Assembly (NCBI RefSeq): GCF_009867135.1 | Contig: NZ_CP047226.1 | Location: 1,550,001 to 1,614,000 of the forward strand | From: Moraxella osloensis | Lineage (GTDB): Bacteria; Pseudomonadota; Gammaproteobacteria; Pseudomonadales; Moraxellaceae | Length of the DNA stretch: 64,000 bases | Reading direction: 5' to 3' | Shown here: one piece after another, positions 39,888-50,147 of the stretch | How positions within the stretch are numbered: position 1 is the first letter of the stretch | Layout: every line of letters begins with the position of its first letter | Position numbers and translations under genes: made by a program | Notes under the pieces: generated by a model | Seen by the model: the letters and a program-made list of their open reading frames with translations, nothing else | The model's database searches: none | What the model was told of the DNA's origin: nothing

Positions 39888-40030
39888 ACTGTTGCCTTTT
39901 CATACGCTTTAACAAATAATCCGCCATCTTAGCAGATTTTACAGGTAAAATATCGGTTTTGTTGGCGCTTGCTCATGCGTGCCCATGTAGCGATGTCTAA
40001 AAGTATTGCAAAATTTTATAAGGTGTTAGT

Positions 40031-40081
40031 ATGGTAAAAAATCCCCTAGTGGCTGATGTAGTAGATAGCGTATGGCGTTAA
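40031..40081 (+). CDS. Possible 16-residue leader ORF overlapping the rsgA start
   Basis: ATG at 40031, preceded by AAGGTG at good spacing, opens a 16-codon frame (MVKNPLVADVVDSVWR) whose TAA lies 7 nt inside rsgA. The rsgA ATG itself has no Shine-Dalgarno sequence. This suggests coupled translation, but no homologue is known to me. Confidence 0.4.
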   Translation: MVKNPLVADVVDSVWR

Positions 40082-41142
40082 TCCGTAAACGTAAACTCAC
40101 TGACCAGCAAACCCGTCGCATCCAAAAACAACAAAAATCCCAGCAAGTGCTGGACGATGCTCAGCTGATGGATGGCATTGTTGTCGCAAACTTCGGCAAG
40201 CAGCTTGAAGTCCAAGCCACTAGCCTACCGCAGACCCTGCCTGAAAAACCGATTGTCGCCGCTGACGAGCCAGAACCGTTTTGGCAACCCATCACCCTGC
40301 ACAGTGTTTGGCGTTGTCACACCCGTACCAACTTGCCACTGATTGCCACTGGGGATAAAGTCCGCTTTGTCGCTGACCCAAATACAGGACTTGGGCGCAT
40401 TGAAGCGATTTATGATAGACAAAGCATCATCAACCGCCCTGACCGTTACCACAAGCTCAAACCCATCGCCGCCAACGTCGATATTTTAGCGGTCGTATTT
40501 GCGCCGCTGCCGCTACCGTCTGCCCAGCTGATTGATCGGTATTTGGTGGCTTGCCATCACTCAGGCATCACGCCATTGCTGATTTTAAATAAAGCCGATT
40601 TGTTGGCAGATGACAGTCATAGTGAGGTGACAGAGCTACTGTCAGCCTATCAGCAGCTTGGCTATGCCACCTTGGTGACCCAATCTAATGGTGATTTAAC
40701 TGAGCTAAAAAACACCGTTGCCGGCAAGAACGTGATTTTTGCCGGTCAATCAGGGGTTGGCAAAAGCAGCTTGGTCAACCAGTTATTGCCTGCCGCGGGA
40801 CAATCAGTCAATGAAATTTCAACCATTTCACAGTTGGGTCAACATACTACCACCACCAGTCGATTTTTAGCGTTTGACCCGATGGCGCTCAGCAAAGGCG
40901 CCATTATTGATACACCCGGTATTCGCGAATATGGGCTTTGGCATTTGACCCCTGATGATATTTTGCAAGGCTTTATCGAGCTTGCGCCGCTTGCACCCTA
41001 CTGCCGTTTTCGCGATTGCAAACATACCGAATCCACGCCCAATTGTGCGATGTGGCAGGCGGTGACAGAAGGGCAAGTGCTAGCAAGGCGGGTAGATAAT
41101 CTGGTGCTACTGCAACAAGAAGCGGCCTCGAAGGATTTTTAA
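40072..41142 (+). CDS. rsgA: Small ribosomal subunit biogenesis GTPase RsgA
   Basis: Circularly permuted GTPase that checks late 30S assembly. The order is N-terminal OB-fold region (GIVVANFG onward), G4 (LILNKADLL), G1 (GQSGVGKSSLVNQLL), G2/G3 (HTTTTSRF, IIDTPGIREYGL), then the zinc-binding CRFRDCKHTESTPNCAM cluster. At 356 residues it is in the usual range. The start follows an overlapping short leader ORF that carries the only good ribosome site. Divergent neighbour: orn. Confidence 0.97.
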   Translation: MALIRKRKLTDQQTRRIQKQQKSQQVLDDAQLMDGIVVANFGKQLEVQATSLPQTLPEKPIVAADEPEPFWQPITLHSVWRCHTRTNLPLIATGDKVRFVADPNTGLGRIEAIYDRQSIINRPDRYHKLKPIAANVDILAVVFAPLPLPSAQLIDRYLVACHHSGITPLLILNKADLLADDSHSEVTELLSAYQQLGYATLVTQSNGDLTELKNTVAGKNVIFAGQSGVGKSSLVNQLLPAAGQSVNEISTISQLGQHTTTTSRFLAFDPMALSKGAIIDTPGIREYGLWHLTPDDILQGFIELAPLAPYCRFRDCKHTESTPNCAMWQAVTEGQVLARRVDNLVLLQQEAASKDF

Positions 41143-41273
41143 GCTTGCGATTTTAGACCAAATATTAGACTAAATAAAAGTTTCTTAAAATTGACAACTA
41201 CCGTTATAATACAGTCAATTTTTTATGGGCAATCAAACGATAATTTTGACGAAATGCCCCTGTGGAGGATATC

Positions 41274-41702
41274 TTGGAACGTTGGTTTGAGTTTATGGGT
41301 CATCACCCATTTTTATTTGGCACCATGTTTGTGCTAATTGTGCTATTTTTTATGCTTGAGAACAAACGCGGCGGCAAAAAAATCAATCCAAATGCAGTGG
41401 GCTTGATGGTTAACAACCAAAATGCTCAGCTGATTGATATCCGCCCACGAAAAGATTTTGAAAAAGGCTATATCAAAGGCAGCCGCAATATCCCGTTTAC
41501 TGAGCTTAAAAATCACGTTGACGCACTTCGCAGTGCTGACCATCCTATTATCATCGTTTGCCAAATGGGTATGACCGCGGGTACTGCAGTGGCAATGATT
41601 GGTAACGACAACGTTTATCGTCTCGATGGTGGTATTACCAATTGGCAAGCCGCAGGTTTACCTTTAGTGGTAGAAAAAACCGTGCCCGGCAAAACCAAAT
41701 AA
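41274..41702 (+). CDS. Membrane-anchored rhodanese-like protein (YibN type)
   Basis: Single rhodanese domain behind an N-terminal transmembrane helix (about 8-27, PFLFGTMFVLIVLFFML). Active-site Cys in IIIVCQMGMTAG, with RPRKDFEKGYIKGSRNIPF upstream. The TTG at 41274 is preferred: it has GGAGG 5 nt upstream and gives an N-terminus like YibN (WFEFMGHHPFLFG). The GTG at 41262 would start before that ribosome site. Sulfurtransferase or sulfur-carrier role is inferred. In many gammaproteobacteria this gene precedes grxC and secB, exactly as here. Confidence 0.9.
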   Translation: MERWFEFMGHHPFLFGTMFVLIVLFFMLENKRGGKKINPNAVGLMVNNQNAQLIDIRPRKDFEKGYIKGSRNIPFTELKNHVDALRSADHPIIIVCQMGMTAGTAVAMIGNDNVYRLDGGITNWQAAGLPLVVEKTVPGKTK

Positions 41703-41836
41703 GGTTGGTTGGCTGCTGACAATTTGAAATTTAAATCGCCAAGCCCCATAACCATCATTAACGCTTTATTATCTCATCGGTATCTGATAATAAGCTTTTA
41801 ACCCATTTTGAAAAATTCAGAAATAAGGAGATTGTT

Positions 41837-42097
41837 ATGGCTATGGTGAAAATTTATACCACACCGACGTGCCCCTACTGTATGCAAGCTAAAATGTTAT
41901 TAAAAAACAAAGGCCAAGCATTTGAAGAAGTTAACATGTACGATGTGACCGCAGAAGAACGTCAGGCATTGGCGCAAAAAACCAATAACTACCGCACAGT
42001 ACCGCAAATTTTTATTGACGATAATTTCATTGGTGGTTATGATCAACTTGCTGGTCTTGAGCGTCAAGGCAAACTTGATGGTCTATTAGCGGATTAA
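41837..42097 (+). CDS. grxC: Glutaredoxin 3
   Basis: An 86-residue dithiol glutaredoxin using glutathione to reduce protein disulfides. Active site TCPYCMQAK, cis-Pro in YRTVPQIFID and the GGYDQL glutathione-binding turn are present. AAGGAG 7 nt before ATG. Sits in the conserved order yibN-grxC-secB. Confidence 0.97.
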   Translation: MAMVKIYTTPTCPYCMQAKMLLKNKGQAFEEVNMYDVTAEERQALAQKTNNYRTVPQIFIDDNFIGGYDQLAGLERQGKLDGLLAD

Positions 42098-42239
42098 TCG
42101 TTAACAGATTAAAAAAATTTACTAGATAAATAACCCCCATTATAAATACAGTTGATAGTTTTTAGACTTTTTTTTAGAAAAAGTTAAAGCTGTCATATTG
42201 TTATAATTCCCGTAAAAACAGTTAATTGAGGACACTACC

Positions 42240-42671
42240 ATGGCAGACGAACAAAACTTACCACAACTGGCGCTAGAGCGTATCTATGTTAAAGATATGT
42301 CATTAGAAGTACCGGGTGCAGATGTATTCACCCGTGAATGGCAACCAGAGCTTGATATCAACCTATCAAGTGCCGCTGAAAAATTGGATGACGACCACTA
42401 CCAAGTGGTATTAACCGTTAATGTAACTGCTAATAATGGTGGTGAAACCGCTTTTATCGCAGAAGTACACCAAGCGGGTATCTTTATGTTGCAAAATATC
42501 TCTGAAGAACAATTGGGCGCAATTTTAGGTGCGTATTGTCCAAACGTATTGTTCCCTTATGCCCGTGAAGTGGTCAGTGACATTGTGACCCGTGGTAGTT
42601 TCCCACAATTGTTACTTGCGCCTGTCAATTTTGACCAAGCCTATCAACAAACGCTTGAGCAAGGTAACTAA
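42240..42671 (+). CDS. secB: Protein-export chaperone SecB
   Basis: Tetrameric cytosolic chaperone keeping preproteins unfolded for SecA. The 143-residue protein shows [17 protein letters not shown] and the C-terminal block [43 protein letters not shown] ribosome site present. It is followed by a terminator and ends the yibN-grxC-secB cluster. Confidence 0.98.
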   Translation: MADEQNLPQLALERIYVKDMSLEVPGADVFTREWQPELDINLSSAAEKLDDDHYQVVLTVNVTANNGGETAFIAEVHQAGIFMLQNISEEQLGAILGAYCPNVLFPYAREVVSDIVTRGSFPQLLLAPVNFDQAYQQTLEQGN

Positions 42672-42726
42672 TTTTTTTTTAAAGTTAACTATTTTAAAGC
42701 TAACTAATTTTTAAGTGTCAAAAATT

Positions 42727-42757
42727 AAGAGCAGGCTAAGCCCTGCTCTTTTTTTAT
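42727..42757. terminator. Terminator of secB
   Basis: AAGAGCAGG / CCTGCTCTT stem, 6-nt loop, then a T run. On the minus strand the tail TTAATTTTT is also U-rich, so it may serve a convergent transcript. Confidence 0.92.
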
Positions 42758-42776
42758 GTAAATTTAAGGTAAATCG

Positions 42777-42890
42777 TTAGGACTTGGTGCGCCATTTGGT
42801 GATGCTTTGGCTAAAGGCATGGGTGCTTTGCTGATAATCCTGCAGCGCTTGATAAAGTTGTGTCGCTCGTTCAAGGTGTGTGATAATCAT
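42777..42890 (-). CDS. Possible small protein (37 aa), helical
   Basis: A minus-strand frame from ATG 42890 gives MIITHLERATQLYQ followed by a Gln/Ser-rich helix and ending KWRTKS. The frame is open 20 more codons upstream without an ATG, and a TTG at 42911 is another possible start. It ends 20 bp from the bidirectional secB terminator. No ribosome site is evident and no family is recognised. Confidence 0.35.
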   Translation of the reverse strand: MIITHLERATQLYQALQDYQQSTHAFSQSITKWRTKS

Positions 42891-43000
42891 GGGGTTTTCC
42901 AATCCCAACCAATTGGGCTTATATGGATTAAAGCATGAATGATTAAAACGATAAACCGCTTAATCAAATAAACGCTTAATCAAATAGACATAGGTAGCAA

Positions 43001-43798
43001 ATGATGTTGAATCAAGCAGCGATGAGCAAAGTATCCAATCACCGCGTGGCGTGTGTCACAGGTGGCGCCAAACGAATTGGTCGGGCGCTTGTGCTGGCAC
43101 TGCACCAAGCCAATTATAATATCATCATCCATTACCATACCAGTGAATCAGAAGCCATTGAACTTGTTGATTACTGTAATGCCATTCGCCCACAATCAGC
43201 AAAAAGCGTACAAGGGGATTTAGAGGATTTTGAAACGTTACCACAATTGACTTGGCGCATAATCAACAGTTTTGGTCGATTGGATTGTCTAGTTCATAAT
43301 GCCTCACGCTTTTACCCGACGCCCTTTGGTCAAATCTCCCAGCAAGACTGGCAAAATTTATTTTTGACCAATGCACAAACCCCGTTATTTATCAGCCAGT
43401 ATTTATACCCTTATCTAAAAAAATCGCAAGGCTGCATTATCAGCATTTTGGACATTCACGCCAATGGCAAGCCATTTGGGGGTTATACGGTCTATAACAT
43501 GGCAAAAGCCGCGCACCAAATGATGGTGCAGTCGCTAGCAATCGAACTAGCGCCCGATATCCGCGTCAATGGCATTGCACCGGGTATTAACATTCTACCC
43601 ATGGAAGGCACTGAGCAAGCGCTCACCGCTGAAACGATTGAAAAAATCTGCCATGCCGTACCGTTAAAAAGAATTGGCACACCGCAAGATATCGCGCAAG
43701 TGGCGGTATTTTTGGCAGCTGCCCCGTATATCACAGGGCAGATTATTGCAGTGGATGGCGGGCGTGGTTTGACTTTAGCTGGTAATGAAAGCAGGTAA
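43001..43798 (+). CDS. Pteridine reductase-like SDR (FolM-like)
   Basis: A 265-residue SDR. TGGAKRIGRALVLALH at the N-terminus, the NADPH-type loop with YHTSES, and LVHNASRFYPTPFGQI are typical of pteridine reductase 1 / FolM dihydromonapterin reductase. So are the active-site YNMAK and IRVNGIAPGINILP. It would reduce dihydropterins to the tetrahydro form. No folate genes adjoin it. A direct 16-bp duplication (CGCTTAATCAAATA units at 42957-42988) lies just upstream of the start, followed by an AGGTAG ribosome site. Confidence 0.88.
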   Translation: MMLNQAAMSKVSNHRVACVTGGAKRIGRALVLALHQANYNIIIHYHTSESEAIELVDYCNAIRPQSAKSVQGDLEDFETLPQLTWRIINSFGRLDCLVHNASRFYPTPFGQISQQDWQNLFLTNAQTPLFISQYLYPYLKKSQGCIISILDIHANGKPFGGYTVYNMAKAAHQMMVQSLAIELAPDIRVNGIAPGINILPMEGTEQALTAETIEKICHAVPLKRIGTPQDIAQVAVFLAAAPYITGQIIAVDGGRGLTLAGNESR

Positions 43799-43879
43799 TG
43801 AAAACAGATAACCATAGCCGGCAGCCAGAGCAATTAAAGCACCCGACTATCCGCAACGCAGCAAACTTTTGAATCAAGC

Positions 43880-45238
43880 TTAATGATGTTTTTTGAGTAA
43901 TTCCATTAATTCTGCTGGAATGTCATCCTCATTGCTGGCGCCATTTTGATTAGCGCTGTCATTGTTTTGGTCAAAGTTTTGTGACGTGGGTAGCTCGGTC
44001 AAAGCCTCTTGGGGTTGTCTTTCGCCTAGGGTCACATTGACGCTGCTTTGTGCTTTATTACGCATCACTTGTAGATTGACCACACTGTTGGGTGCTTTAC
44101 GTGCGACCATTTGAATCAGTGTATTGGCATCATCGACAGGTTTATTATCCATTGCGGTGATGATATCGCCTTTTTGCAATCCCGCTTTGGCAGCAGGACC
44201 ATCGGGCATCACGTTCATCACTTCAACGCCCTGGGTGTCATCACCTAGCTTGGTTGGGTCTTTCATCGAACTTTGTAATTCAATCCCAAGCCAGCCGCGG
44301 CGCACTTTACCATCTTTAATAATGCCATTCATCACAAGCTTAACAATCTCAGTAGGAATGGCAAATCCAATGCCCATTGAGCCGCCTGAGCGTGAAAAAA
44401 TCGCGGTGTTGATACCAACAAGCTGACCATAAGCATCGACCAGCGCACCCCCTGAGTTACCGGGATTGATAGCGGCATCGGTTTGGATAAAATCTTCCAC
44501 CGTGTTGATACCCAGTCCCGTGCGACCTGTTGCCGAGATAATGCCTTGGGTGACGGTTTGACCGACCCCAAACGGGTTGCCAATTGCCAACACCACATCG
44601 CCCACTTGGGTCGACTGTTCACGAAATCCTAAGGGTTTTAGCCCTGTCAAATCAACCTTAATCACCGCCAAATCACTTTCCACATCGTTGCCGATGACTT
44701 TTGCGGTTGCCTTCCGGCCATCATTGAGCATCACGATAATGTTATCGGCTTTGGAAATCACATGCGAGTTGGTGACGATATAGCCATCTTGCGAAATAAT
44801 GACACCCGAGCCTAAATTGGTATTATCGCTTTCGCCATTGGGAATACCGTGATATTCAAAGTAGCGGCGCATCATCGGGTCATTCATATAGGGATGCTCC
44901 TCGATTTTTTGCGTGGTATAGATATTGACGACTGACTGGGCAGCGACTGCGACAGCATTGTGATAAGAGGCCACCGCAGCATTTGGATTGTCACCGAGTT
45001 TTTTGGTATCGACAGGCTCAGATTTGGGCGGCTGCCAACTGGGCTGACTGGCTACCATCGCTTGATTTTTTTGCCAAGGCAGCTGTGGCTTGGTTATCAT
45101 CCACAAGCCCGCCAACAGCACTAGTAGTAACAAAATCCAGGGTAGTATTAGAGTAAATTTGCTAGGTTTACGATACGTAGGCGGCAAAACGGGTGGGGTT
45201 TCCAAAGGCTTGTCTGAACGGGGGTCTGTCATAGTCAA
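43880..45238 (-). CDS. Membrane-anchored HtrA-type serine protease (DegS-like)
   Basis: Trypsin-like S1C protease with one PDZ domain. An N-terminal membrane anchor (about 29-47, LILPWILLLLVLLAGLWMI) is followed by the protease: His in IVTNSHVI, Asp in ESDLAVIKVD, Ser in TDAAINPGNSGGALVD. A single PDZ domain (about 320-410; GVEVMNVMPDGPAAKAGLQKGD) precedes a charged, Asn/Asp-rich tail. One PDZ plus the anchor matches DegS/AlgW, which cleaves anti-sigma factors in envelope stress. MucA/RseA substrates are not visible here, so the role is inferred. At 452 residues it is longer than E. coli DegS (355). Confidence 0.92.
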   Translation of the reverse strand: MTMTDPRSDKPLETPPVLPPTYRKPSKFTLILPWILLLLVLLAGLWMITKPQLPWQKNQAMVASQPSWQPPKSEPVDTKKLGDNPNAAVASYHNAVAVAAQSVVNIYTTQKIEEHPYMNDPMMRRYFEYHGIPNGESDNTNLGSGVIISQDGYIVTNSHVISKADNIIVMLNDGRKATAKVIGNDVESDLAVIKVDLTGLKPLGFREQSTQVGDVVLAIGNPFGVGQTVTQGIISATGRTGLGINTVEDFIQTDAAINPGNSGGALVDAYGQLVGINTAIFSRSGGSMGIGFAIPTEIVKLVMNGIIKDGKVRRGWLGIELQSSMKDPTKLGDDTQGVEVMNVMPDGPAAKAGLQKGDIITAMDNKPVDDANTLIQMVARKAPNSVVNLQVMRNKAQSSVNVTLGERQPQEALTELPTSQNFDQNNDSANQNGASNEDDIPAELMELLKKHH

Positions 45239-45394
45239 CGTTTCTCAACGATAGGTCAGAAAATAGACGGGTTTGAGCGAAAAATACAGTTTAGTCTAAC
45301 ATTGATTATTTGGTGAGTTGAGCCGATTTTTTATTAGTTTTGTTTCAAAAGATATCTTCGATATTACTGGCTTCAATGCGGGTTGCATTATCAT

Positions 45395-45429
45395 AAAAAA
45401 ACCGCAGTCATTATGGTGACTGCGGTTTT
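45395..45429 (-). terminator. Terminator of lysS
   Basis: 13-bp stem AAAACCGCAGTCA with a 6-nt loop lies 3' of lysS on the minus strand, with a T run on that strand. Confidence 0.92.
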
Positions 45430-45465
45430 GAAAGCTATCGCTATATTAACGCTGTATTGGTATTT

Positions 45466-47013
45466 TTAAACGTCTTTACGGCGCATATGGGGAAACAAAA
45501 TCACATCTCGAATACTCGGTGCATTGGTAAATAACATCACTAAACGGTCAATACCGATGCCCTCGCCTGCAGTGGGTGGCAAGCCATAGGACAATGCTTC
45601 GATAAACTCTGCATCATAATGCATCGCTTCGTCATCGCCTGCGTCTTTCTCAGCCACTTGTTGTTTAAAACGCTCGGCTTGGTCGATTGGGTCATTGAGC
45701 TCGCTAAAGCCGTTGGCAATCTCACGCCCGCCGATAAACAGTTCAAAACGGTCAGTAATCTCGCTATTGTCATCGTTACGGCGTGCTAGCGGTGAGGTTT
45801 CGGCAGGATATTCTGTGATGAAGGTTGGTTGACGCAGTTTAGTTTCTGCGGTTTCTTCAAAGATGATGGTTTGCAGTTTGCCAATCCCAAAGATGTCTTT
45901 AACGTCTTGTTTGAGTACGTTTTTGGCATAATCCGCTAGATAATCACGGTCTGCGATTTTGCTCATGTCAAAATTATCCGCGTATTTTTCAATCGCTTTG
46001 GTCATTGGCAAGCGTTCAAAAGGTGCTTTAAAACTAATTGCTTCACCTTGATAATCAATCTCCGTGGTACCTAAAATATCGTTTGCCAGTTTTTCAAACA
46101 TATTTTCAGTCAGTTTCATCAAATCTTCATAATCGGCATAGGCTTGATAAAACTCAATCATGGTAAATTCTGGGTTGTGACGCGCCGATACTCCTTCGTT
46201 ACGAAAATTACGGTTAATTTCAAACACACGCTCAAAACCACCGACGACTAGACGTTTTAAGTACAGCTCTGGCGCAATGCGTAAAAAAAGCGGCATATCA
46301 AGCGCATTATGATGGGTGACAAATGGACGAGCCACAGCGCCCCCTGGAATGACGTGCATCATCGGGGTTTCAACTTCCATGTAACGCTCATTTAGCATAT
46401 ACTCACGAATACCAGCAATGACTTTACTACGGATAATAAAGGCGTTACGGCTGTCTTCATTGGTCATTAGGTCAAGATGACGGCTACGATAGCGAGCCTC
46501 AGTGTCGCTTAACCCATGAAATTTGTCTGGTAATGGGCGTAATGATTTGGTCAATAACTGAACTTCGGTGGCGTGCACAGATAATTCACCGGTGTTGGTA
46601 CGAAATACATAACCTGTCACACCAATAATGTCACCGATATCCCATGTTTTAAAGTCATTATAAATCTCTTCGCCCAAGTCGTTTTTGCTGACATAGGCTT
46701 GGATACGCCCTGTCATGTCGGCAATGGTGACAAAGCTGGCTTTACCCATCACCCGTTTGAGCATGATACGACCGGCGACAGTTACCATGACTTTATCGCT
46801 GTTTGCCAATGCTTCTTTGTCTTTATCGGCAAATTGCTGCTGCAAGTCTTGGGCGTAATCTTTGCGTTTGAATTGGTTTGGGTAAGGGTTTTTACCTGCT
46901 TGTTTGATTAAATCTAATTTGCTGTGACGTTGTTTGATAAGTTCGTTGACGTCTTGGCTATCTTCCACATGCGCTTCGGTTGCTGCATTTTCAGTTTGGT
47001 TTTGCTGTGACAT
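45466..47013 (-). CDS. lysS: Lysyl-tRNA synthetase, class II
   Basis: Charges tRNA-Lys. The OB-fold anticodon-binding domain (about 70-170, [23 protein letters not shown]) precedes the class II core with motif 1 ([20 protein letters not shown]), motif 2 ([26 protein letters not shown]) and motif 3 ([15 protein letters not shown]). Translation from ATG 47013 gives 515 residues; the in-frame TTG at 47028 has no support. Ends with the usual RRKDV. Monocistronic with terminator. Confidence 0.98.
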   Translation of the reverse strand: MSQQNQTENAATEAHVEDSQDVNELIKQRHSKLDLIKQAGKNPYPNQFKRKDYAQDLQQQFADKDKEALANSDKVMVTVAGRIMLKRVMGKASFVTIADMTGRIQAYVSKNDLGEEIYNDFKTWDIGDIIGVTGYVFRTNTGELSVHATEVQLLTKSLRPLPDKFHGLSDTEARYRSRHLDLMTNEDSRNAFIIRSKVIAGIREYMLNERYMEVETPMMHVIPGGAVARPFVTHHNALDMPLFLRIAPELYLKRLVVGGFERVFEINRNFRNEGVSARHNPEFTMIEFYQAYADYEDLMKLTENMFEKLANDILGTTEIDYQGEAISFKAPFERLPMTKAIEKYADNFDMSKIADRDYLADYAKNVLKQDVKDIFGIGKLQTIIFEETAETKLRQPTFITEYPAETSPLARRNDDNSEITDRFELFIGGREIANGFSELNDPIDQAERFKQQVAEKDAGDDEAMHYDAEFIEALSYGLPPTAGEGIGIDRLVMLFTNAPSIRDVILFPHMRRKDV

Positions 47014-47109
47014 GATGTTTTCCCACAATTTTAGTTACACTATTAAAAGTTAAAATTTTTATGCCAAATGGTAAAAATAAAGTTTTATCCTATTAATCCA
47101 ACATACCCG

Positions 47110-48204
47110 TTATTCTTCCCCACTCACCGATGCCATCAAATCGGCTTGGTGCTCACGCAATAGGCTATCAAGCAACTCATCTAAGTCACCCTGCATAATG
47201 GCATCGAGTTTGTACAAGGTTAAATTAATACGGTGGTCGGTCATCCGCCCTTGGGGAAAATTATAAGTGCGAATGCGCTCCGAGCGATCACCACTACCGA
47301 CCAAATTGCGACGCATATCACTTGACGCATCGATTTGTTTTTGTACTTTTTCTTGCTGAATTTTGGATACCAACATTTTCATGGCTTTATCGCGGTTGGC
47401 GTGTTGGCTACGCTCTTGCTGACACTCGACCACCGTGCCTGTTGGAATATGGGTAATCCGCACCGCAGAGTCGGTTTTATTGATATGCTGACCACCTGCC
47501 CCACTGGCACGATAAGTATCGATACGCAAGTCGGCAGGGTTGATATCTACGGTATCATCAATCTCAACCTCTGGCATCACCGCGACCGTGCAAGCCGAAG
47601 TATGTACCCGTCCTTGGCTTTCAGTCTCTGGCACCCGTTGCACCCGGTGTGCACCCGACTCAAATTTTAAGCGACCATACACACCCGTACCCGATACGCG
47701 GCTGATGATTTCTTTATAGCCGCCATGCTCACCTTCGTTCTCGGACAATATTTCCACTGTCCAACCTTGGGTTGCCGCATAACGCTCGTACATACGGAAC
47801 AAATCGCCACTAAAAATTGCCGCTTCATCGCCGCCCGTCCCTGCTCGAATCTCTAAGAAGGCAGGCACTTTATCATTCGGGTCTTTAGGCAGCATCATCA
47901 CATTGAGCACGTCTTCAAGCGCGTTGATGGTGTCTTTGGCGGCTTGGATTTCTTCTTGCGCCATCTCTTTCATGTCGCCATCACCCGTTGAATCTGACAG
48001 CATTTCTTCAGCGGTTGCCAAATCTTCTTCCGCTTGGCGGTATTTGCCCCAGACATCGACCAACGCTGATAAATCACTGTGCTCAACCGATAATTCACGG
48101 AATTTTTTGTTGTCATTCATGGTTTCTGGCTCAGACAGCATGGCGGTGACTTCTTCGAAACGGTCAGACATTTGGTCAAGGCGAAAACGTAAAGATTCTT
48201 TCAT
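47110..48204 (-). CDS. prfA: Peptide chain release factor 1
   Basis: Releases peptides at UAA and UAG. The 364-residue protein has the GGQ motif in [25 protein letters not shown], the domain-2 region before it, and the C-terminal [37 protein letters not shown] block. Often paired with hemK/prmC; here no prmC follows. A 17-bp direct repeat with 26-bp period (48211-48253) lies just upstream of the start. Confidence 0.98.
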   Translation of the reverse strand: MKESLRFRLDQMSDRFEEVTAMLSEPETMNDNKKFRELSVEHSDLSALVDVWGKYRQAEEDLATAEEMLSDSTGDGDMKEMAQEEIQAAKDTINALEDVLNVMMLPKDPNDKVPAFLEIRAGTGGDEAAIFSGDLFRMYERYAATQGWTVEILSENEGEHGGYKEIISRVSGTGVYGRLKFESGAHRVQRVPETESQGRVHTSACTVAVMPEVEIDDTVDINPADLRIDTYRASGAGGQHINKTDSAVRITHIPTGTVVECQQERSQHANRDKAMKMLVSKIQQEKVQKQIDASSDMRRNLVGSGDRSERIRTYNFPQGRMTDHRINLTLYKLDAIMQGDLDELLDSLLREHQADLMASVSGEE

Positions 48205-48347
48205 AATGATGGCTTAAAAGTTTTGGCTTAATTTAGGGCTTAAAAGTTTTGGCGCAATGTGCGCTTAAAAACAGAAAATGGCAAAATAATCGGATATTTT
48301 GCCACATTTTGGGGGGATTTGCATTAGGTTTACATGATAGAAGCTGA

Positions 48348-48692
48348 TTAATGATTTAGCTGACTGCGTTTTAGCATATTCTTTAAAAATAAAACTAACA
48401 GAACTAAACTTAACCAAAACCACCAATTAATCAAAAATTTATCCCAATAAAAAACATCGATTTGTGAGAGTAGCAAATCAATCGGATTGCTTTGTAAACT
48501 GTTGACAGGGGATATGCCTTGATGATCTTCAATGAAATAAAAAGGCAGCCCACCAACTAATACTTCATCTGGCATAAATTCCGCAGTATAAGGCGGTATT
48601 GGCGGCATTTTATACTCAACAAAAACCGTCAAATAAGTCATCAGTAAACTTATTAGCATAGCTTTTATGATATTTTTAGGGTTTATTTTCAT
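48348..48692 (-). CDS. Small membrane protein of unknown function (114 aa)
   Basis: Two predicted transmembrane helices, at about residues 10-27 and 90-107, enclose a Pro-rich loop (KMPPIPPYTAEFMPDEVLVGGLP). No family recognised. It starts 32 bp after the KAS III-like gene on the same strand and may be co-transcribed. Base composition is more AT-rich than its neighbours. Confidence 0.6.
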   Translation of the reverse strand: MKINPKNIIKAMLISLLMTYLTVFVEYKMPPIPPYTAEFMPDEVLVGGLPFYFIEDHQGISPVNSLQSNPIDLLLSQIDVFYWDKFLINWWFWLSLVLLVLFLKNMLKRSQLNH

Positions 48693-48724
48693 CTTGATTT
48701 TCTAATTTGAATAACCCTGCTTAA

Positions 48725-49882
48725 TTAAACTTTTTTGACAATCACTGAGCCAATCGAATACCCGGCACCAAATGAACAAATCACACCCAAATCACCTGAC
48801 TGCATATTTTCTTGGTGTTTATGAAACACAATCATAGGGCTGGCTGAGCTGGTATTGGCATATTCTGCTAACACCATAGGCGCAATCGATTTATCTGCTT
48901 CCTTGCCCAACACGGTGCGTAAAATCAAATCAATCATGTTGGCATTGGCTTGGTGCAGCCACATTTTTTTGAGCTGTTGTGGCTCAATGTGGTTTTTATG
49001 GAGTAGTTCAAGGATTAAATTGGACACGGCAGGACACACTTCACGAAATACTTTGCGACCTTCTTGCAAGAACAATTTGTCGGTCACAGGCGCGTCGATA
49101 TCAGGATACATCGGCGTGCCAGCGGCTAAAAATTCACTGCGATCCAAAAAGCCGTATTCATTTTTAATATTGGTTGAAAACTGGGTAAACAGATGGCTAT
49201 CTAAAATTTCATAGCCTTTGGGTGTGGCTGTTTTTTCGTCAATCTCTTCGATAATCGTCGCCGTTGCCACATCCCCAAAGATAAAGTGGCTGTCACGGTT
49301 GCGCCAGTTGAGGTGCGCTGAGGTAATTTCGATATTGACCATGGCGACACGTTTGGCGGTGCCAGATTTAATCAGACCGACCGCTTGGGCGATACCAAAG
49401 GTTGCTGCGCTACAGGCGACGTTCATATCAAAGCCAAAACCGCCTTGCATACCAATATATTGTTGGATTTCGATGGCGATGGCAGGATACACGCGCTGGA
49501 AGTTTGAACAAGCAACAATAATACCGTCTAAGTCTTTACCTTGTAAACCTGCATTGTTTAGTGCTTGTTTGAGTGCATCTAGACCCATTTCTGCCATGAT
49601 GGACATCTCTTCGCCAAGCTTGCGATAAGGAATCACAGGCGCCATGATATCTGGGTTTAAAATTCCGTCTTTTTCCATCACATAACGCGATTTGATACCT
49701 GAGGCTTTTTCGATGAATTCAGCCGTCGAATGCACAAGTGCCGTCTTCTCACCACGGGCGATGGCATCGGCATTTTTGGCATTATAGTTATCAACATATT
49801 GGTTAAAAGTAGTGACCAACTCTTCATTACTGATGCTGTAAGGCGGGGTATATAATCCTGTGGCAGTGATACAAATACTCAT
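48725..49882 (-). CDS. Beta-ketoacyl-ACP synthase III family protein
   Basis: A 385-residue thiolase-fold condensing enzyme. Catalytic Cys in MNVACSAATFGIAQAV, His in LHQANANMIDLI, Asn in YANTSSASPMIVF. It is longer than classical FabH (about 317), with an N-terminal insert (VDNYNAKNADAIARGEKTA), and resembles the second KAS III-like enzymes of Pseudomonas/Acinetobacter. These may start fatty-acid synthesis or use medium-chain acyl-CoA. The precise substrate cannot be told from sequence. Confidence 0.92.
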   Translation of the reverse strand: MSICITATGLYTPPYSISNEELVTTFNQYVDNYNAKNADAIARGEKTALVHSTAEFIEKASGIKSRYVMEKDGILNPDIMAPVIPYRKLGEEMSIMAEMGLDALKQALNNAGLQGKDLDGIIVACSNFQRVYPAIAIEIQQYIGMQGGFGFDMNVACSAATFGIAQAVGLIKSGTAKRVAMVNIEITSAHLNWRNRDSHFIFGDVATATIIEEIDEKTATPKGYEILDSHLFTQFSTNIKNEYGFLDRSEFLAAGTPMYPDIDAPVTDKLFLQEGRKVFREVCPAVSNLILELLHKNHIEPQQLKKMWLHQANANMIDLILRTVLGKEADKSIAPMVLAEYANTSSASPMIVFHKHQENMQSGDLGVICSFGAGYSIGSVIVKKV

Positions 49883-50147
49883 ATTAGGATTCCTTTTCTA
49901 AACGTAAAACGGCAAGGTAATCATCTAGCTGTCGTCATCAATAATGATGCCGCAGTGCATGCCATCGGGGATGGTATTGAACAGATAGATGATTAAAAAT
50001 AGGGATGTGGCTTATTATGCCTTGAAAATAGCGATAATGCGATAACTATGTTACAAATTATTTCATAGCCTTAAAAGTACAGAAAACAAAGGCGAGGTTT
50101 TTTGCCGGCATACACTCCATACTACTGTATCCCTGCTACTATCTGGG

